From assembly GCA_002837195.1 (NCBI GenBank), contig KZ478066.1, positions 124,001 to 188,000 of the forward strand: a stretch of 64,000 nt of DNA, in the 5' to 3' direction. How positions within the stretch are numbered: the first letter of the stretch is position 1; each line of letters opens with the position of its first letter. The notes under the pieces were generated by a model. It worked only from the letters and a program-made list of their open reading frames with translations. It was not told where the DNA came from and ran no database searches. This DNA comes from Enterobacterales bacterium CwR94. Lineage in GTDB: Bacteria; Pseudomonadota; Gammaproteobacteria; Enterobacterales; Enterobacteriaceae. Both the position numbers and the translations under genes were made by a program. Positions 38,958-48,762 of the stretch are shown in pieces.

Positions 38958-39059
38958 ATGCATCGCTCTCTCTTTACCGTTTCACTCCCTCTCCGATTGG
39001 TCGTGGTGTTGCCTTTTATATTGTTACTGCTCATCGCAGCGGGCTGGGCAACCTCATGA
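38958..39059 (+). CDS. Candidate 33-residue membrane peptide leading the zinc ABC operon
   Basis: The frame starts with ATG after GAGGTGTTT and encodes MHRSLFTVSLPLRL followed by a hydrophobic helix (VVVLPFILLLLIAAGW) and the end ATS. Its stop overlaps the start of the ATPase gene (ATGA), the same coupling used between the ATPase and permease genes. One positively charged N-terminus plus one helix suggests a single-pass inner-membrane protein or a leader peptide for translational coupling. I know of no described family. Confidence 0.6.
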   Translation: MHRSLFTVSLPLRLVVVLPFILLLLIAAGWATS

Positions 39060-39718
39060 CACTGACTCTCCATGCGCTTGAAGTTGGTTATCAGGGAAGG
39101 GCGGTCACTTTTCCTATTGATGGTGAATTTCCCCGTGGATCGCTCTCGGCGATCAGTGGTGCGAATGGTTGCGGAAAATCAACGCTTTTGAAAACCCTGG
39201 CGGGAATACAGCCTCCTGTTGCAGGACAGATAAAGACAGACTGGGCTTCCTCTCGCATCGGCTGGTTGTCACAGCAAGCGGAAATGGATGCGCAATTCCC
39301 TATCACCGTTCTCGATTTTGTGGCCACCGGTGGGTGGGTGGGCAGTGGTGTATGGCGTGGGTTCACCCGTTCATTACAACAACGGGTATGGCAATCCCTG
39401 GATACGGTTGCGATGACAGCACACAGCCATGCCTTATTGCGTGAATTATCCGGTGGGCAATTACAAAGGGTGCGCTTTGCCCGATTGTTAATGCAAGAGC
39501 CGCAATTACTGCTGCTGGATGAACCTTTTACCGGCATTGATCAGCCCACGATTGCTCTTTTAATTGAGGTGATACAGACACTGCGCCAGCAGGGAAAAAC
39601 GCTGATTGCCGTGTTACACGATGCGCAACTGATCGCTCGCTATTTTCCCCGCGAATTGCAACTGTTGCCCTGCGGTGCGCAGTGGCGATTGCCCAATGCT
39701 TTTCGGAGAGTGGGATGA
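39056..39718 (+). CDS. Metal (zinc-type) ABC transporter ATPase
   Basis: A 220-residue ATPase of the ZnuC/AztA type. Walker A is GANGCGKST (35-43), the signature is LSGGQLQR, Walker B is LLLLDEP, and the switch His is in VLHDAQ. It lacks the C-terminal extension of E. coli ZnuC. It is joined by ATGA overlaps to the short ORF before it and the permease after it. The Zur box upstream indicates zinc uptake under starvation; a manganese or iron substrate cannot be excluded from sequence alone. Confidence 0.85.
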   Translation: MTLTLHALEVGYQGRAVTFPIDGEFPRGSLSAISGANGCGKSTLLKTLAGIQPPVAGQIKTDWASSRIGWLSQQAEMDAQFPITVLDFVATGGWVGSGVWRGFTRSLQQRVWQSLDTVAMTAHSHALLRELSGGQLQRVRFARLLMQEPQLLLLDEPFTGIDQPTIALLIEVIQTLRQQGKTLIAVLHDAQLIARYFPRELQLLPCGAQWRLPNAFRRVG

Positions 39719-40581
39719 GCACCTTACTACATCCTTTTATCGAATTTGCCTTTATGCGTCGCGCGTTGGTGGCCTGTTTTGCACTGTCACTCAGTGCCAC
39801 TCCGCTGGGGATCTATTTGCTCCTGCGACGTATGAGTCTGATGGGCGATGCACTCTCACATGCCATATTGCCAGGTGCCGCCGCTGGATACTTGTTATGG
39901 GGCGTCTCTCTGCTCGCCATGGGAACCGGTGGGTTACTGGCGGGCGTTGCGGTGGCACTGCTGTCAGGCTGGATCAGTCGGCACACGCCTTTAAAAGAGG
40001 ATGCCAGTTTTGCCGGACTCTATCTGGGATCGCTGGCGCTGGGCGTAACCTTGATCTCTTTAAACGGTTCCAGTGTTGATTTATTGCATGTGCTATTCGG
40101 TTCGTTATTGGCGGTCGACAGTGAATCGTTATGGGCTGTGGTGGTAATGAGTTGCATCACACTCACTTTGCTCGCGGCGCTCTACCGCCCGCTGTTAATC
40201 GACGCACTCGAAGCGGGTTGGTTACAGCAGCAAAGCCCACGCGTTGCGCGGTGGACGCAACGCATGTTTCTCATCATGGTGGTCGGCAACCTGGTGGCCG
40301 GTTTTCAAATACTGGGCACGCTGATGTCCGTGGGGTTAATGATGTTGCCTGCGGCCTGTGCGCGATTTTGGGCTCGGCAGTTACCAACGCTGCTGTTGAG
40401 CGGGATGGCGATCGGTGTGACCAGTAGTTTCTGCGGTTTATCCGCTTCTTTTGCCTGGGGATTACCTGCCGGTCCGGCAGTGGTGCTCAGTGCGTCGCTG
40501 TTTTTTCTCATTTCCGTTTTTATTGGGCCGCAAGGTGGCATTTTCTCTGCACGCCTGCGGCAAACATTGGGCAAGGGGTAG
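39715..40581 (+). CDS. Metal (zinc-type) ABC transporter permease
   Basis: A 288-residue ABC-3 family membrane protein with about eight or nine helices. The conserved cytoplasmic-loop motif MSLMGDALSHAILPGAA near residue 42 is diagnostic of Zn/Mn/Fe permeases. The start MSTLLHPFIEF overlaps the ATPase stop (ATGA). It is followed 7 bases on by the binding-protein gene. Confidence 0.88.
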   Translation: MSTLLHPFIEFAFMRRALVACFALSLSATPLGIYLLLRRMSLMGDALSHAILPGAAAGYLLWGVSLLAMGTGGLLAGVAVALLSGWISRHTPLKEDASFAGLYLGSLALGVTLISLNGSSVDLLHVLFGSLLAVDSESLWAVVVMSCITLTLLAALYRPLLIDALEAGWLQQQSPRVARWTQRMFLIMVVGNLVAGFQILGTLMSVGLMMLPAACARFWARQLPTLLLSGMAIGVTSSFCGLSASFAWGLPAGPAVVLSASLFFLISVFIGPQGGIFSARLRQTLGKG

Positions 40582-40588
40582 GTATTTA

Positions 40589-41470
40589 ATGAAAAAACAG
40601 ATGTTGGCCTTCGCTATTTCGTCACTGTTTCTGGCACCGGGGGTTCAGGCCAAAACGGTAGAAGCCGTAGCGAGTTTTAGTGTACTTGGCGATATTGTTC
40701 AACAAGTGGGGGGGGAGCATGTGCATGTGACGACATTGGTCGGGCCAAATGGCGATCCGCACAGTTTTGAACCGCGTCCACAAGACAGCGTTTCACTGTC
40801 AAAAGCGCAGGTTGTGTTTGTCAGTGGGCTGGGCCTGGAAGGTTGGCTTGATCGCCTGATTAAAGCGTCTGGATATGCTCATCCTGTGATCATTGTCAGT
40901 GAGGGAGTTGAGACGCGTAGCATGGAAGAAGAGGGGCAAAAAATTACCGATCCGCATGCCTGGAACAGTGCAAAAAACGGGGCAATTTATGCGCGAAACG
41001 TCATGCAAGCCTTGATAAAAGCCGATCCTGAAGACGCAGAGGCGATTCGTCAGCGTGGTGAAAACTACATTCAGCAGTTGGAGAAACTGGACCAATGGGC
41101 GCGTGACCGTTTCAACGCGCTGCCACAGGAAAAACGCACCGTGCTCACCAGCCATGATGCCTTTGGTTATTTTGGCGATCGCTACCATGTGAAATTTTTG
41201 GCACCGGTTGGTTTTTCCACCGAAGCGGAAGCCAGCGCCAGTGATGTGGCCCAGTTGATCCAGCAACTCAAACAGCAACATATCCATCGCTATTTTATTG
41301 AGAATCAAACGGATCCCCGCCTGGTTCAGCAGATTGCCAGCGAAACAGGGGCGAAATCAGGGGGAGAGCTGTATCCGGAGGCTTTAACAGAGAAGGGGGG
41401 TGAGGCGGATTCGTATGTGGCCGCTTTCACCCACAATGTGAAGGCGATGACCCAGGCAATGCAGGAGTAA
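40589..41470 (+). CDS. Metal ABC transporter substrate-binding protein (cluster A-I)
   Basis: A 293-residue periplasmic protein with a Sec signal (cleavage after GVQA, about residue 22). Likely metal ligands are the His of GDPHSFEP, the His of ITDPHAW and the SHDAFGYF segment. The long His-rich loop typical of ZnuA is absent, as in AztC-like proteins. It ends the Zur-controlled operon. This looks like a second zinc importer besides any ZnuABC elsewhere. Confidence 0.87.
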   Translation: MKKQMLAFAISSLFLAPGVQAKTVEAVASFSVLGDIVQQVGGEHVHVTTLVGPNGDPHSFEPRPQDSVSLSKAQVVFVSGLGLEGWLDRLIKASGYAHPVIIVSEGVETRSMEEEGQKITDPHAWNSAKNGAIYARNVMQALIKADPEDAEAIRQRGENYIQQLEKLDQWARDRFNALPQEKRTVLTSHDAFGYFGDRYHVKFLAPVGFSTEAEASASDVAQLIQQLKQQHIHRYFIENQTDPRLVQQIASETGAKSGGELYPEALTEKGGEADSYVAAFTHNVKAMTQAMQE

Positions 41471-41495
41471 TAAAAAAGGGCCGCTCAGGCGGCCC
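41471..41495 (-). terminator. Intrinsic terminator of rpmE2-rpmJ2
   Basis: GGGCCGC, a 4-base loop and GCGGCCC; on the minus strand a T-rich tract follows. The stem also lies just after the stop of the convergent binding-protein gene. Confidence 0.88.
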
Positions 41496-41516
41496 AACAA
41501 CGTTAAACATTCTCAC

Positions 41517-41660
41517 TCAACGCTTTTTCTTCTTTCTTCCCTGTACCGCTTTAAAACGCGGATTGCTCTTGCAAATCACGTACACACGGCCATGGCGGCG
41601 CACAACTTTGCAGTCTTTATGACGTTTGCGTGCGGATTTTAATGAGTTCAGTACTTGCAT
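41517..41660 (-). CDS. rpmJ2: Alternative ribosomal protein L36 (L36B, YkgO type)
   Basis: A 47-residue basic protein starting [17 protein letters not shown] and ending [11 protein letters not shown]. It is the zinc-free L36 paralogue: the CxxC pair of normal L36 is missing and only isolated cysteines at 17 and 30 remain. During zinc starvation it can replace the zinc-binding form. It lies 11 bases downstream of the L31B gene, in the same transcription unit. Confidence 0.93.
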   Translation of the reverse strand: MQVLNSLKSARKRHKDCKVVRRHGRVYVICKSNPRFKAVQGRKKKKR

Positions 41661-41671
41661 CCTGTGGCTCC

Positions 41672-41926
41672 TTACTTGCTACCGAGAAAGCGTCCGTAAC
41701 GCTGATTAAAGCGTGCGGCGCTGCCTTCTTTCGCCAACGTTTTTTGCTGGCCAGTGTAGTAGGGATGTGACTTTGAAGAGACATCCAAAGAGACATAGGG
41801 ATAGGTCTCGCCGTTAATATCAATCGTGCGCTCGGTTTTAATGGTTGAGCCCACTTTAAAGTAATGATCGGCACTGGTGTCGTGGAACACCACGGTGCGG
41901 TAAGCAGGATGGATACCCGATTTCAT
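41672..41926 (-). CDS. rpmE2: Alternative ribosomal protein L31 (L31B, YkgM type)
   Basis: An 84-residue type-B L31 with no cysteines, so it lacks the zinc ribbon of RpmE. It contains YRTVVFHD, the middle [10 protein letters not shown] and the end FNQRYGRF. It replaces L31A under low zinc and so frees zinc from ribosomes. The start MKSGIHPAY follows GAGGTTACT. A perfect Zur box lies 18 bases upstream. Confidence 0.96.
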   Translation of the reverse strand: MKSGIHPAYRTVVFHDTSADHYFKVGSTIKTERTIDINGETYPYVSLDVSSKSHPYYTGQQKTLAKEGSAARFNQRYGRFLGSK

Positions 41927-41944
41927 AGTAACCTCGTTTGTTAC

Positions 41945-41957
41945 GTTATAATATAAC
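41945..41957 (-). promoter_or_regulatory. Zur box of rpmE2-rpmJ2
   Basis: GTTATAATATAAC is a perfect match to the Zur core GTTATANTATAAC and is itself palindromic. It overlaps the expected promoter region of rpmE2. Confidence 0.88.
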
Positions 41958-41993
41958 AATTATTATGCGCGTCATGAGGCGACTTTTCAAGGG

Positions 41994-42022
41994 CAAAAAA
42001 AGAGGCCGCATTTGCGGCCTCT
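41994..42022 (-). terminator. Intrinsic terminator of acrAB
   Basis: AGAGGCCGC, loop ATTT, GCGGCCTCT; on the minus strand the stem is followed by TTTTTT. It lies 18 bases after the acrB stop. Confidence 0.92.
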
Positions 42023-42039
42023 CTGATGCAAAACATCAA

Positions 42040-45000
42040 TCAGTGGGAAGAGTGATCAACCGGATGGCTGTGTTCAATATCTTCTTTATGGCGACTGAAG
42101 CGGCGACGTACCACCACAAAGAACACCGGAACAAAGAAGATAGCTAGCACGGTTGCGGTGACCATCCCGCCCATAACACCTGTACCGACGGCGTTTTGCG
42201 CACCGGAACCGGCACCGCTGCTGATAGCCAAAGGCAGTACCCCGAGGATAAAGGCCAGTGACGTCATCAGGATGGGACGTAAACGCATACGTACCGCTTC
42301 CAGGGTGGCTTCAACCAGGCCTTTGCCCTCTTTATCCATCAGATCTTTGGCGAATTCCACGATAAGAATCGCGTTCTTCGCCGACAAGCCAATGGTTGTC
42401 AGCAGGCCCACCACAAAGTACACGTCATTGCTCAGGCCGCGAATGGTGGTGAAAATCAAGGCACCAATGACACCCAGTGGCACGACCAACATCACCGAGA
42501 ACGGGATCGACCAACTCTCATAGAGCGCGGCCAGACACAAGAACACCACGATCAGCGAGATTGCATACAGTGCCGGGGCCTGGTTACCAGACAGACGTTC
42601 CTGATAAGACATGCCTGTCCAGTCATAGCCAATACCATTGGGCAGCTTGGAAGCTAACGATTCCATCAGGTTCATCGCTTCCCCCGAGCTTTTGCCTGGG
42701 CCGGCTTGTCCTAAGATCTCCATGGATGGCAAGCCGTTGTAACGCTCCAGACGCGGCGAACCGTATTCCCATTTCGCCGAAGAGAAGGCGGAGAAGGGCA
42801 CCATCTGGCCGTTGGTGGCGCGCACATACCAGGTATTAATATCTTCTGGCAGCATACGGTCCTGTGCCTGGCCCATCACGTACACTTTCTTCACGCGACC
42901 ACGGTCGATGAAGTCGTTCACGTAAGAGCCACCCCAGGCCGCGCCCAGCGTGGTATTAATATCAGAGAGCGCAACACCTAACGCGGAGGCTTTTTCCTGA
43001 TCGATGGTCAGCTTAAACTGCGGCGTATCTTCTAAGCCATTTGGACGCACACCGACCAGCGTATCCGGGTGTTGAGCAATCATGCCAAACAACTGATTAC
43101 GCGCTTGGGTGAGCGCTTCGTGGCCAAGGTTCGCCTGGTCGATCAACTGGAAGTCAAAGCCTGTTGCCGTGCCTAACTCCACAATGGCGGGCAAGTTGAA
43201 CGGGATCACCATCGCATCTTTAATGACCGACAATGCACCCATGGCGCGCCCGGCAATCGCCGGCACCTTGTTCTCTTCACCTGCACGTTCGTCCCATGGC
43301 TTAAGACTCACAAACGCAATACCGGTGTTCTGACCCCGTCCAGCAAAACCAAAGCCATTCACGGTAAACACCGAATTCACATTGGCTTTCTCTTTGTCCA
43401 GATAGTAATCCGTCACCTGATCCAGCACTTTCTGCGTACGTTCTTGCGTCGCACCTGCGGGTAATTGCGCCATGGTGAGCAGTACACCCTGGTCTTCTTC
43501 GGGCAAGAAGGAACTTGGCAGACGGACAAACAGCACCGCCATACCAATCACCACTGCCAAATAAATCACCAGATAACGTCCGGTGCTACGCAGGATGTGG
43601 CCTACGCTATCGGTATAGTGGTGAGTGCTCTTCTCAAACATGCGGTTAAACCAGCCGAAGAAACCGGTGGTTTTGCCGTGATGCCCTTTCGGAATGGGCT
43701 TCAGCATGGTGGCACAGAGCGCGGGTGTCAGTACCAATGCGACGATAACGGACAGCACCATCGCGGATACAATCGTGATTGAGAACTGGCGATAGATAAC
43801 CCCGGTCGAGCCGCCAAAGAAGGCCATCGGGATAAATACTGCCGAGAGCACCAACGCGATACCGACCAGCGCACCCTGAATCTGCTCCATTGATTTGCGT
43901 GTGGCTTCTTTCGGCGGCAGACCTTCCTCCGCCATCACACGCTCAACGTTTTCGACCACCACAATGGCGTCATCCACCAACAAGCCGATGGCGAGCACCA
44001 TGCCGAACATCGTCAGGGTGTTTATCGAGTAGCCAAAGGCACTGATAATGGCAAATGTCCCCAGCAACACGACGGGCACGGCAATGGTTGGGATCAAGGT
44101 GGCGCGGAAGTTCTGTAAGAACAGATACATCACGATGAACACCAGCACGATGGCTTCACTTAATGTCTTCACCACCTCAAAAATTGAGATTTTGACAAAA
44201 GGTGTTGTGTCGTACGGATAAACGGTTTTCAGTCCGGACGGGAAGAACGGTTCCAGTTCAGTCAGTTTGGCTTTTACTGCGGCGGCGGTATCCAGGGCGT
44301 TGGCACCGGTTGCCAGTTTGATACCCAAACCAGACGCAGGGTGTCCGTTAAAACGTGCGATGATCTCGTAGTTTTCACCACCCAGTTCAATTTTCGCCAC
44401 ATCGCGCAGACGGACTTGAGAGCCATCACTGTTGACCTTCAGCAAAATTTTGCCGAACTCCTCAGCGGAGGTCAGACGGGTTTGCGCAATAATGGAAGCA
44501 TTCAACTGCTGGCCCGGCACCGGCGGCGTTCCGCCTAACTGGCCAGCAGCCACCTGGGCGTTCTGGGTTTTCAGCGCAGAAATCACATCAACCGGCGTTA
44601 ACTGGAAGTTGTTCAGCTTGTGCGGGTCCATCCAGATACGCATGGCGTACTGTGCACCAAACAGCTGGGTATCACCCACACCCGGTACACGGCTGACGGG
44701 ATCTTTGATATTGGCACCGACATAATCAGAGATGTCATTCTGATTCATCGAGCCGTCATCACTGATAAAGCCCGCCACCATCAGGAAGCTGCTGGAGGAT
44801 TTGCTGACCTGGATACCTTGCTGCTGAACTTCCTGCGGCAGAAGTGGCATCGCCAGTTGCAGTTTGTTCTGCACCTGTACCTGCGCAATATCCGCATCGG
44901 TGCCCGATTCAAAGGACAACGTCAACTGTAATGCACCAGAGGAGTCACTGCTGGAGGACATGTACATCAGGCCATCGATGCCGTTCATGTTCTGCTCGAT

Positions 45001-45192
45001 AACCTGGGTTACCGAGTCCTGCAGTGTTTTCGCATCAGCACCTGGGTAGGCGGCTTGGATCTCAATGGCCGGCGGTGCAACATTAGGATATTGCTCGATC
45101 GGTAATTTGAGAATCGCCAGCGCGCCCGCCAACATGATGATGATGGCGATCACCCATGCGAAGATGGGTCGGTCGATAAAAAACTTAGCCAT
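42040..45192 (-). CDS. acrB: RND multidrug efflux pump AcrB
   Basis: A 1050-residue inner-membrane trimeric proton-driven pump with 12 helices and two large periplasmic loops. The start [14 protein letters not shown], the proton-relay pair Asp407/Asp408 ([16 protein letters not shown]) and [20 protein letters not shown] near residue 930-950 with the key Lys are all present. With AcrA and TolC it exports antibiotics, bile salts and dyes. It lies 17 bases after acrA. The His-rich tail ends HPVDHSSH. Confidence 0.98.
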   Translation of the reverse strand: MAKFFIDRPIFAWVIAIIIMLAGALAILKLPIEQYPNVAPPAIEIQAAYPGADAKTLQDSVTQVIEQNMNGIDGLMYMSSSSDSSGALQLTLSFESGTDADIAQVQVQNKLQLAMPLLPQEVQQQGIQVSKSSSSFLMVAGFISDDGSMNQNDISDYVGANIKDPVSRVPGVGDTQLFGAQYAMRIWMDPHKLNNFQLTPVDVISALKTQNAQVAAGQLGGTPPVPGQQLNASIIAQTRLTSAEEFGKILLKVNSDGSQVRLRDVAKIELGGENYEIIARFNGHPASGLGIKLATGANALDTAAAVKAKLTELEPFFPSGLKTVYPYDTTPFVKISIFEVVKTLSEAIVLVFIVMYLFLQNFRATLIPTIAVPVVLLGTFAIISAFGYSINTLTMFGMVLAIGLLVDDAIVVVENVERVMAEEGLPPKEATRKSMEQIQGALVGIALVLSAVFIPMAFFGGSTGVIYRQFSITIVSAMVLSVIVALVLTPALCATMLKPIPKGHHGKTTGFFGWFNRMFEKSTHHYTDSVGHILRSTGRYLVIYLAVVIGMAVLFVRLPSSFLPEEDQGVLLTMAQLPAGATQERTQKVLDQVTDYYLDKEKANVNSVFTVNGFGFAGRGQNTGIAFVSLKPWDERAGEENKVPAIAGRAMGALSVIKDAMVIPFNLPAIVELGTATGFDFQLIDQANLGHEALTQARNQLFGMIAQHPDTLVGVRPNGLEDTPQFKLTIDQEKASALGVALSDINTTLGAAWGGSYVNDFIDRGRVKKVYVMGQAQDRMLPEDINTWYVRATNGQMVPFSAFSSAKWEYGSPRLERYNGLPSMEILGQAGPGKSSGEAMNLMESLASKLPNGIGYDWTGMSYQERLSGNQAPALYAISLIVVFLCLAALYESWSIPFSVMLVVPLGVIGALIFTTIRGLSNDVYFVVGLLTTIGLSAKNAILIVEFAKDLMDKEGKGLVEATLEAVRMRLRPILMTSLAFILGVLPLAISSGAGSGAQNAVGTGVMGGMVTATVLAIFFVPVFFVVVRRRFSRHKEDIEHSHPVDHSSH

Positions 45193-45209
45193 GTGTCAGC
45201 GGCTCCTGT

Positions 45210-46406
45210 TTATGACTTCGCTGGTTCAGCGTTCCCGCCTTGCTGGGGTTTTGACGGGTTATCCGCATTCACTTCTTCGGCTTTCACTTCCACACCCGGT
45301 TTAACGCGCTGCAGACCGGTCACAATCACACGATCGCCATCTTTCAGGCCGTCAGTGACCAGCCACTTATCACCAATCGCTTGATCGGTAGACAGTTTGC
45401 GCACTTCAACTTTGTTTTCCTGATTCACGACCATCGCGGTTGCTTCACCGGTCGGCGTGCGGGTGACGCCTTGTTGCGGAACCAGCAGTGCGTTCGGGTT
45501 AACCCCTTCTTCCAGACGAGCACGAACGAACATGCCGGGCAGTAAATCGCCTTGTGGATTCGGGAACACTGCACGCAGTGTAATCGAGCCGGTCGACTCA
45601 TCGACGGTGACATCAGAGAATTCTAATGTTCCTTCTTGAGCGTGTGCCTTACCATCTTGCGTTATCAGTGTGACTTTGGCTTTGCCGTTCTCTTGTTGCA
45701 GCTTGCCACTCTGCAATTCGCCTTTGAGACGCAAAAAGTCATTACTGGATTGGGTCACATCCACATACAGCGGGTCAAGTTGCTGCACGGTGGCCAGCGC
45801 GGTGGTTTGACCGGTTTGTACCAGTGCACCTTCGGTAACGGCAGATTTACCGATGCGTCCACTGATTGGCGAGGTCACTTTGGTATACGCAACGTTAATG
45901 CGTGCCGTTTCGACATTCGCTTTGGCAGCCATTACCGCAGCAGCGGTCTGGCTCTGGGTGGCTGCCGCCGTGTCGTAATCCTGCTGGCTGATGTACTTCG
46001 TGCCCAGCAGCGGTTTGTAGCGCTTAACGGTCAATGCGGCGATTTGTGCATTGGCTTGCGCCTGGGCTAAATCGGCTTTTGCACTGTCATAAGCGGCCTG
46101 ATAGGTCGCGGGGTCAATCTGATACAGGGATTCACCTGCTTTGATATCGCTCCCTTCGACGAAATTCCGTTTCAAAATAATGCCTGAAACTTGAGGACGC
46201 ACTTCAGCAATACGATAGGCGGATGTTCTGCCTGGTAACTCAGTTGTCACCTGCAATGGCGCGCTCTTTAACGTCACAACTCCCACTTCAGGGGCTTGCT
46301 GCTGTCCGGCTTGTTGAGATGGCTTATCATCACATCCTGTCAGTACGACGCTACCTGAAAGCATCAGAACGATCGCCAGAGGCGTTAACCCTCTGTTTTT
46401 GTTCAT
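45210..46406 (-). CDS. acrA: Efflux pump periplasmic adaptor AcrA
   Basis: A 398-residue membrane-fusion lipoprotein with lipobox VVLTGC (modified Cys25). The lipoyl, alpha-hairpin (about 100-170, Ala/Gln-rich), beta-barrel and membrane-proximal domains are in the usual order. It bridges AcrB and TolC. It is divergent from acrR, and the AcrR operator lies between them. Confidence 0.97.
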   Translation of the reverse strand: MNKNRGLTPLAIVLMLSGSVVLTGCDDKPSQQAGQQQAPEVGVVTLKSAPLQVTTELPGRTSAYRIAEVRPQVSGIILKRNFVEGSDIKAGESLYQIDPATYQAAYDSAKADLAQAQANAQIAALTVKRYKPLLGTKYISQQDYDTAAATQSQTAAAVMAAKANVETARINVAYTKVTSPISGRIGKSAVTEGALVQTGQTTALATVQQLDPLYVDVTQSSNDFLRLKGELQSGKLQQENGKAKVTLITQDGKAHAQEGTLEFSDVTVDESTGSITLRAVFPNPQGDLLPGMFVRARLEEGVNPNALLVPQQGVTRTPTGEATAMVVNQENKVEVRKLSTDQAIGDKWLVTDGLKDGDRVIVTGLQRVKPGVEVKAEEVNADNPSKPQQGGNAEPAKS

Positions 46407-46495
46407 AAATAAACCTCGAGTGTCCGATTTCGATTATTCAATGGATCACAAACCGTTAAACCCATTGCTGCGTTTATTGTGGGGTCGTGCTATGG

Positions 46496-46519
46496 TACAT
46501 ACATTCATTTGTGTATGTA
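46496..46519. promoter_or_regulatory. AcrR operator
   Basis: A 24-base dyad with 8-base arms TACATACA (46496-46503) and TGTATGTA (46512-46519), the same arrangement as the E. coli AcrR site. It is 29 bases upstream of acrR and overlaps the divergent acrAB promoter region. Confidence 0.9.
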
Positions 46520-46547
46520 AGTCACACCCTGTTCAAAAAAACATGTA

Positions 46548-47186
46548 ATGGCACGAAAAACTAAACAGCAAGCGCTTGAAACTCGACAGCAAATTTTGGT
46601 GTCGGCATTAGCCTGTTTTTCCGCGCATGGGGTGTCGGCGACTTCACTTGGCGATATTGCCTGCGCTGCTGGCGTTACCCGTGGCGCGATTTACTGGCAC
46701 TTCAAAAACAAAACCGATCTGTTAAATGAAATCCTGGCACAGTCGGAGTCAGGATTAGCGGATATCGAAAAAGAGTATCAGTTAAAATACCCTGGTGATC
46801 CACTTTCCGTGATGCGCGCAATGCTCATCTATATCTTTGAAGCCACAGCGCATGATTCCCGCCGTCGCGAATTAATGGAAGTGCTGTTCCATAAATGCGA
46901 ATTCGTGGGGGAAATGATCACCTTGCAGCAACTGCAACAAAACCTCTATCTGGAGTGCTACGAAAAAATAGAGGATGTCTTGCGCCAGTGTGTTGAAGCC
47001 GGACAATTGCCAGCAGGCTTGGTGACGCGGCGGGCGGCGATTATTTTGCGCGGCTATGTGACCGGCGTGATGGAGAACTGGCTTTTCTTACCTGAGAGTT
47101 TTGACATTGCGAAGGAAGCCGCAGCGATGGTGGAAAGTTTTATTGATATGCTGCGTTTCAGCCCGACGCTGTCGACGACGACCTAA
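46548..47186 (+). CDS. acrR: TetR-family repressor AcrR
   Basis: A 212-residue repressor of acrAB and itself. The N-terminal helix-turn-helix reads [23 protein letters not shown] near residue 33-55; the variable C-terminal domain binds dyes and drugs. Length is close to E. coli AcrR (215). Its stop codon overlaps the stop of the convergent rsmS by four bases. No mscK follows, unlike E. coli. Confidence 0.96.
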   Translation: MARKTKQQALETRQQILVSALACFSAHGVSATSLGDIACAAGVTRGAIYWHFKNKTDLLNEILAQSESGLADIEKEYQLKYPGDPLSVMRAMLIYIFEATAHDSRRRELMEVLFHKCEFVGEMITLQQLQQNLYLECYEKIEDVLRQCVEAGQLPAGLVTRRAAIILRGYVTGVMENWLFLPESFDIAKEAAAMVESFIDMLRFSPTLSTTT

Positions 47187-47338
47187 TGGTCAGCCTGATG
47201 CGCGGCTTTTTGTTGATAGTCGCGTTGCACAATGGCCAGAGCAGCCAGAACGGTGGCCACTGGAATGCGGTTCTCTTCCAATAACTGAATCAAATCAACG
47301 GCTAATTTGATCTCGTCTGTCGCGGTTTCTAAAGACAT
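47183..47338 (-). CDS. rsmS: Pleiotropic regulatory protein RsmS (YbaM)
   Basis: A 51-residue protein starting [17 protein letters not shown] and containing [23 protein letters not shown] (split here), matching E. coli YbaM/RsmS. In Pectobacterium RsmS affects secondary metabolite and virulence regulation. The ATG follows AAAAGGAAAAGAGG. It shares four bases with the end of acrR on the other strand. Confidence 0.92.
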   Translation of the reverse strand: MSLETATDEIKLAVDLIQLLEENRIPVATVLAALAIVQRDYQQKAAHQADH

Positions 47339-47352
47339 CCTCTTTTCCTTTT

Positions 47353-47598
47353 CTACAAGCGTGTAATACGGGCAATCACCAACAACAACAGCGCACCTAG
47401 CAAGGCATTGAGCAATGCGGCCAACGACGCTGCCGCCAGTGTACCCTGTCCAAAATACGCGCTGATATAACCGCCGATCAGCGCGCCGACCATCGCCATC
47501 ACAATCAGGGCGACAGTACTGCCTTTACGGCCTGGAAAAAACCAGCGTGTGATACAACCTGCAATTAACCCGACAATCAGCCAGGACAGTATGCCCAT
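47353..47598 (-). CDS. GlsB/YeaQ/YmgE family membrane protein
   Basis: An 81-residue small membrane protein with three hydrophobic helices and the family pattern [17 protein letters not shown] at residues 10-26. Members are linked to general stress response, but the function is unknown. It sits between priC and rsmS, where E. coli has none, and its start follows AGGAGGAGACG. Confidence 0.88.
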   Translation of the reverse strand: MGILSWLIVGLIAGCITRWFFPGRKGSTVALIVMAMVGALIGGYISAYFGQGTLAAASLAALLNALLGALLLLVIARITRL

Positions 47599-47624
47599 CG
47601 TCTCCTCCTGGAGTGTTAAGAAGG

Positions 47625-48158
47625 TTAGCCCCGTTCGCCTTGCTCAATCTCTCTTTCAATCCGCTTGAGCGCCTGACGGCAACGCTGCAATCTGCCTTCA
47701 AGTGCCGCAATTTCTTGCTGCAGTTTTTTCTGCTGCGGCAGGGTGGTTTGCTGACCGAGCAGGCTCTCTCTGTCGGCCACCATCGCCTGCAAACGACGTT
47801 CAAAATCCTGATGTTCAGCCAGTGATTCATAACGTGATTTTTTAGCAGGCGCTTCGGGTTGTTCTTTACTGCGCAGGGTTTCTGTCGCCAGCTCGCGCTG
47901 CAGGGCGGCCATTTGCGACACCACGCGCTCTGCCAGCCAGCGGACGCGTTCCGTGTTGTTATCGCGCACGCTCTCTTGTAACTGCTGATGATTCTTTTGG
48001 AGTTCCAGCAGATAGTCACTCAGACGCGTACTGTGGCAGTGGAATAACTGACTGTCAAAGCGAGCCTGACGACTGCGATGCATAGCCACAGGCGCCACCC
48101 GAGCGGCAAGCTGCTCGAGGCTTTGGTTGAGCTGACGCAATAAATCGTCGCTTTTCAT
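47625..48158 (-). CDS. priC: Primosomal replication protein N'' (PriC)
   Basis: A 177-residue, highly charged, mostly helical protein that helps reload DnaB at stalled forks. The conserved segment HQDFERRLQAMVADRE and the C-terminal coiled region rich in Gln/Arg match E. coli PriC (175). PriC diverges quickly between genera, so similarity is moderate. It is divergent from ybaN. Confidence 0.9.
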   Translation of the reverse strand: MKSDDLLRQLNQSLEQLAARVAPVAMHRSRQARFDSQLFHCHSTRLSDYLLELQKNHQQLQESVRDNNTERVRWLAERVVSQMAALQRELATETLRSKEQPEAPAKKSRYESLAEHQDFERRLQAMVADRESLLGQQTTLPQQKKLQQEIAALEGRLQRCRQALKRIEREIEQGERG

Positions 48159-48227
48159 TACTTCTCCACAAGGAATTCGAAACGGCTGTGCTACGCTGAG
48201 CGAAGGTGAGTCAGGGTATAACAGGGT

Positions 48228-48617
48228 ATGCAGCGTATTCTATTACTTATTGTAGGCTGGTTGGCGATTGCGTTAGGCACGCTGGGCGTTTTTCTGCCGC
48301 TGTTACCGACTACACCGTTTATTTTGCTGGCGGCCTGGTGTTTTGCACGCTCATCACCGCGCTTTCATGATTGGTTACTGCATCGCTCCTGGTTTGGCGG
48401 CTATCTGCGTCACTGGAACGCGCACCGCGCATTGCCGCCCAAGGCAAAAGGGCGGGCCATCGTGATGATTATCATCACCTTTGCACTCTCTCTCTGGCTG
48501 GTAAACATCATGTGGGTGCGTGTCCTATTGCTGGTCATCCTCTGCGCCTTGCTCATTTTTATGTGGCGTCTTCCCGTGGTGGATGCGGATCAAGCTGCAC
48601 CGACGGATCCGCGCTGA
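48228..48617 (+). CDS. ybaN: YbaN family (DUF454) inner-membrane protein
   Basis: A 129-residue membrane protein with about three or four helices. The hallmark is the start WLAIALGTLGVFLPLLPTTP, then CFARSSPRFHDWL. It matches E. coli YbaN; the function is unknown. It is followed by apt on the same strand. Confidence 0.93.
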   Translation: MQRILLLIVGWLAIALGTLGVFLPLLPTTPFILLAAWCFARSSPRFHDWLLHRSWFGGYLRHWNAHRALPPKAKGRAIVMIIITFALSLWLVNIMWVRVLLLVILCALLIFMWRLPVVDADQAAPTDPR

Positions 48618-48762
48618 CGGTTGCAATTAGCAGTCAATTTGACTAAATTTCAAGGTTTCGTGCGTAGCTTCCCCTTGCTATTTCTCCGCGCTTGATGAGT
48701 GTGACTCATAAAAGCGGCGTGAGGCTGCGCGTCACAGTTTTCGTTTTCACCAGGCATCAATT

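Noticed and set aside
34258-39060. Direct repeat of the ffs 3' end as the far attachment site of an island
   Set aside because: I looked for CTGGCAGGGCCTCC-like sequence up to the zinc locus and did not find a convincing copy.
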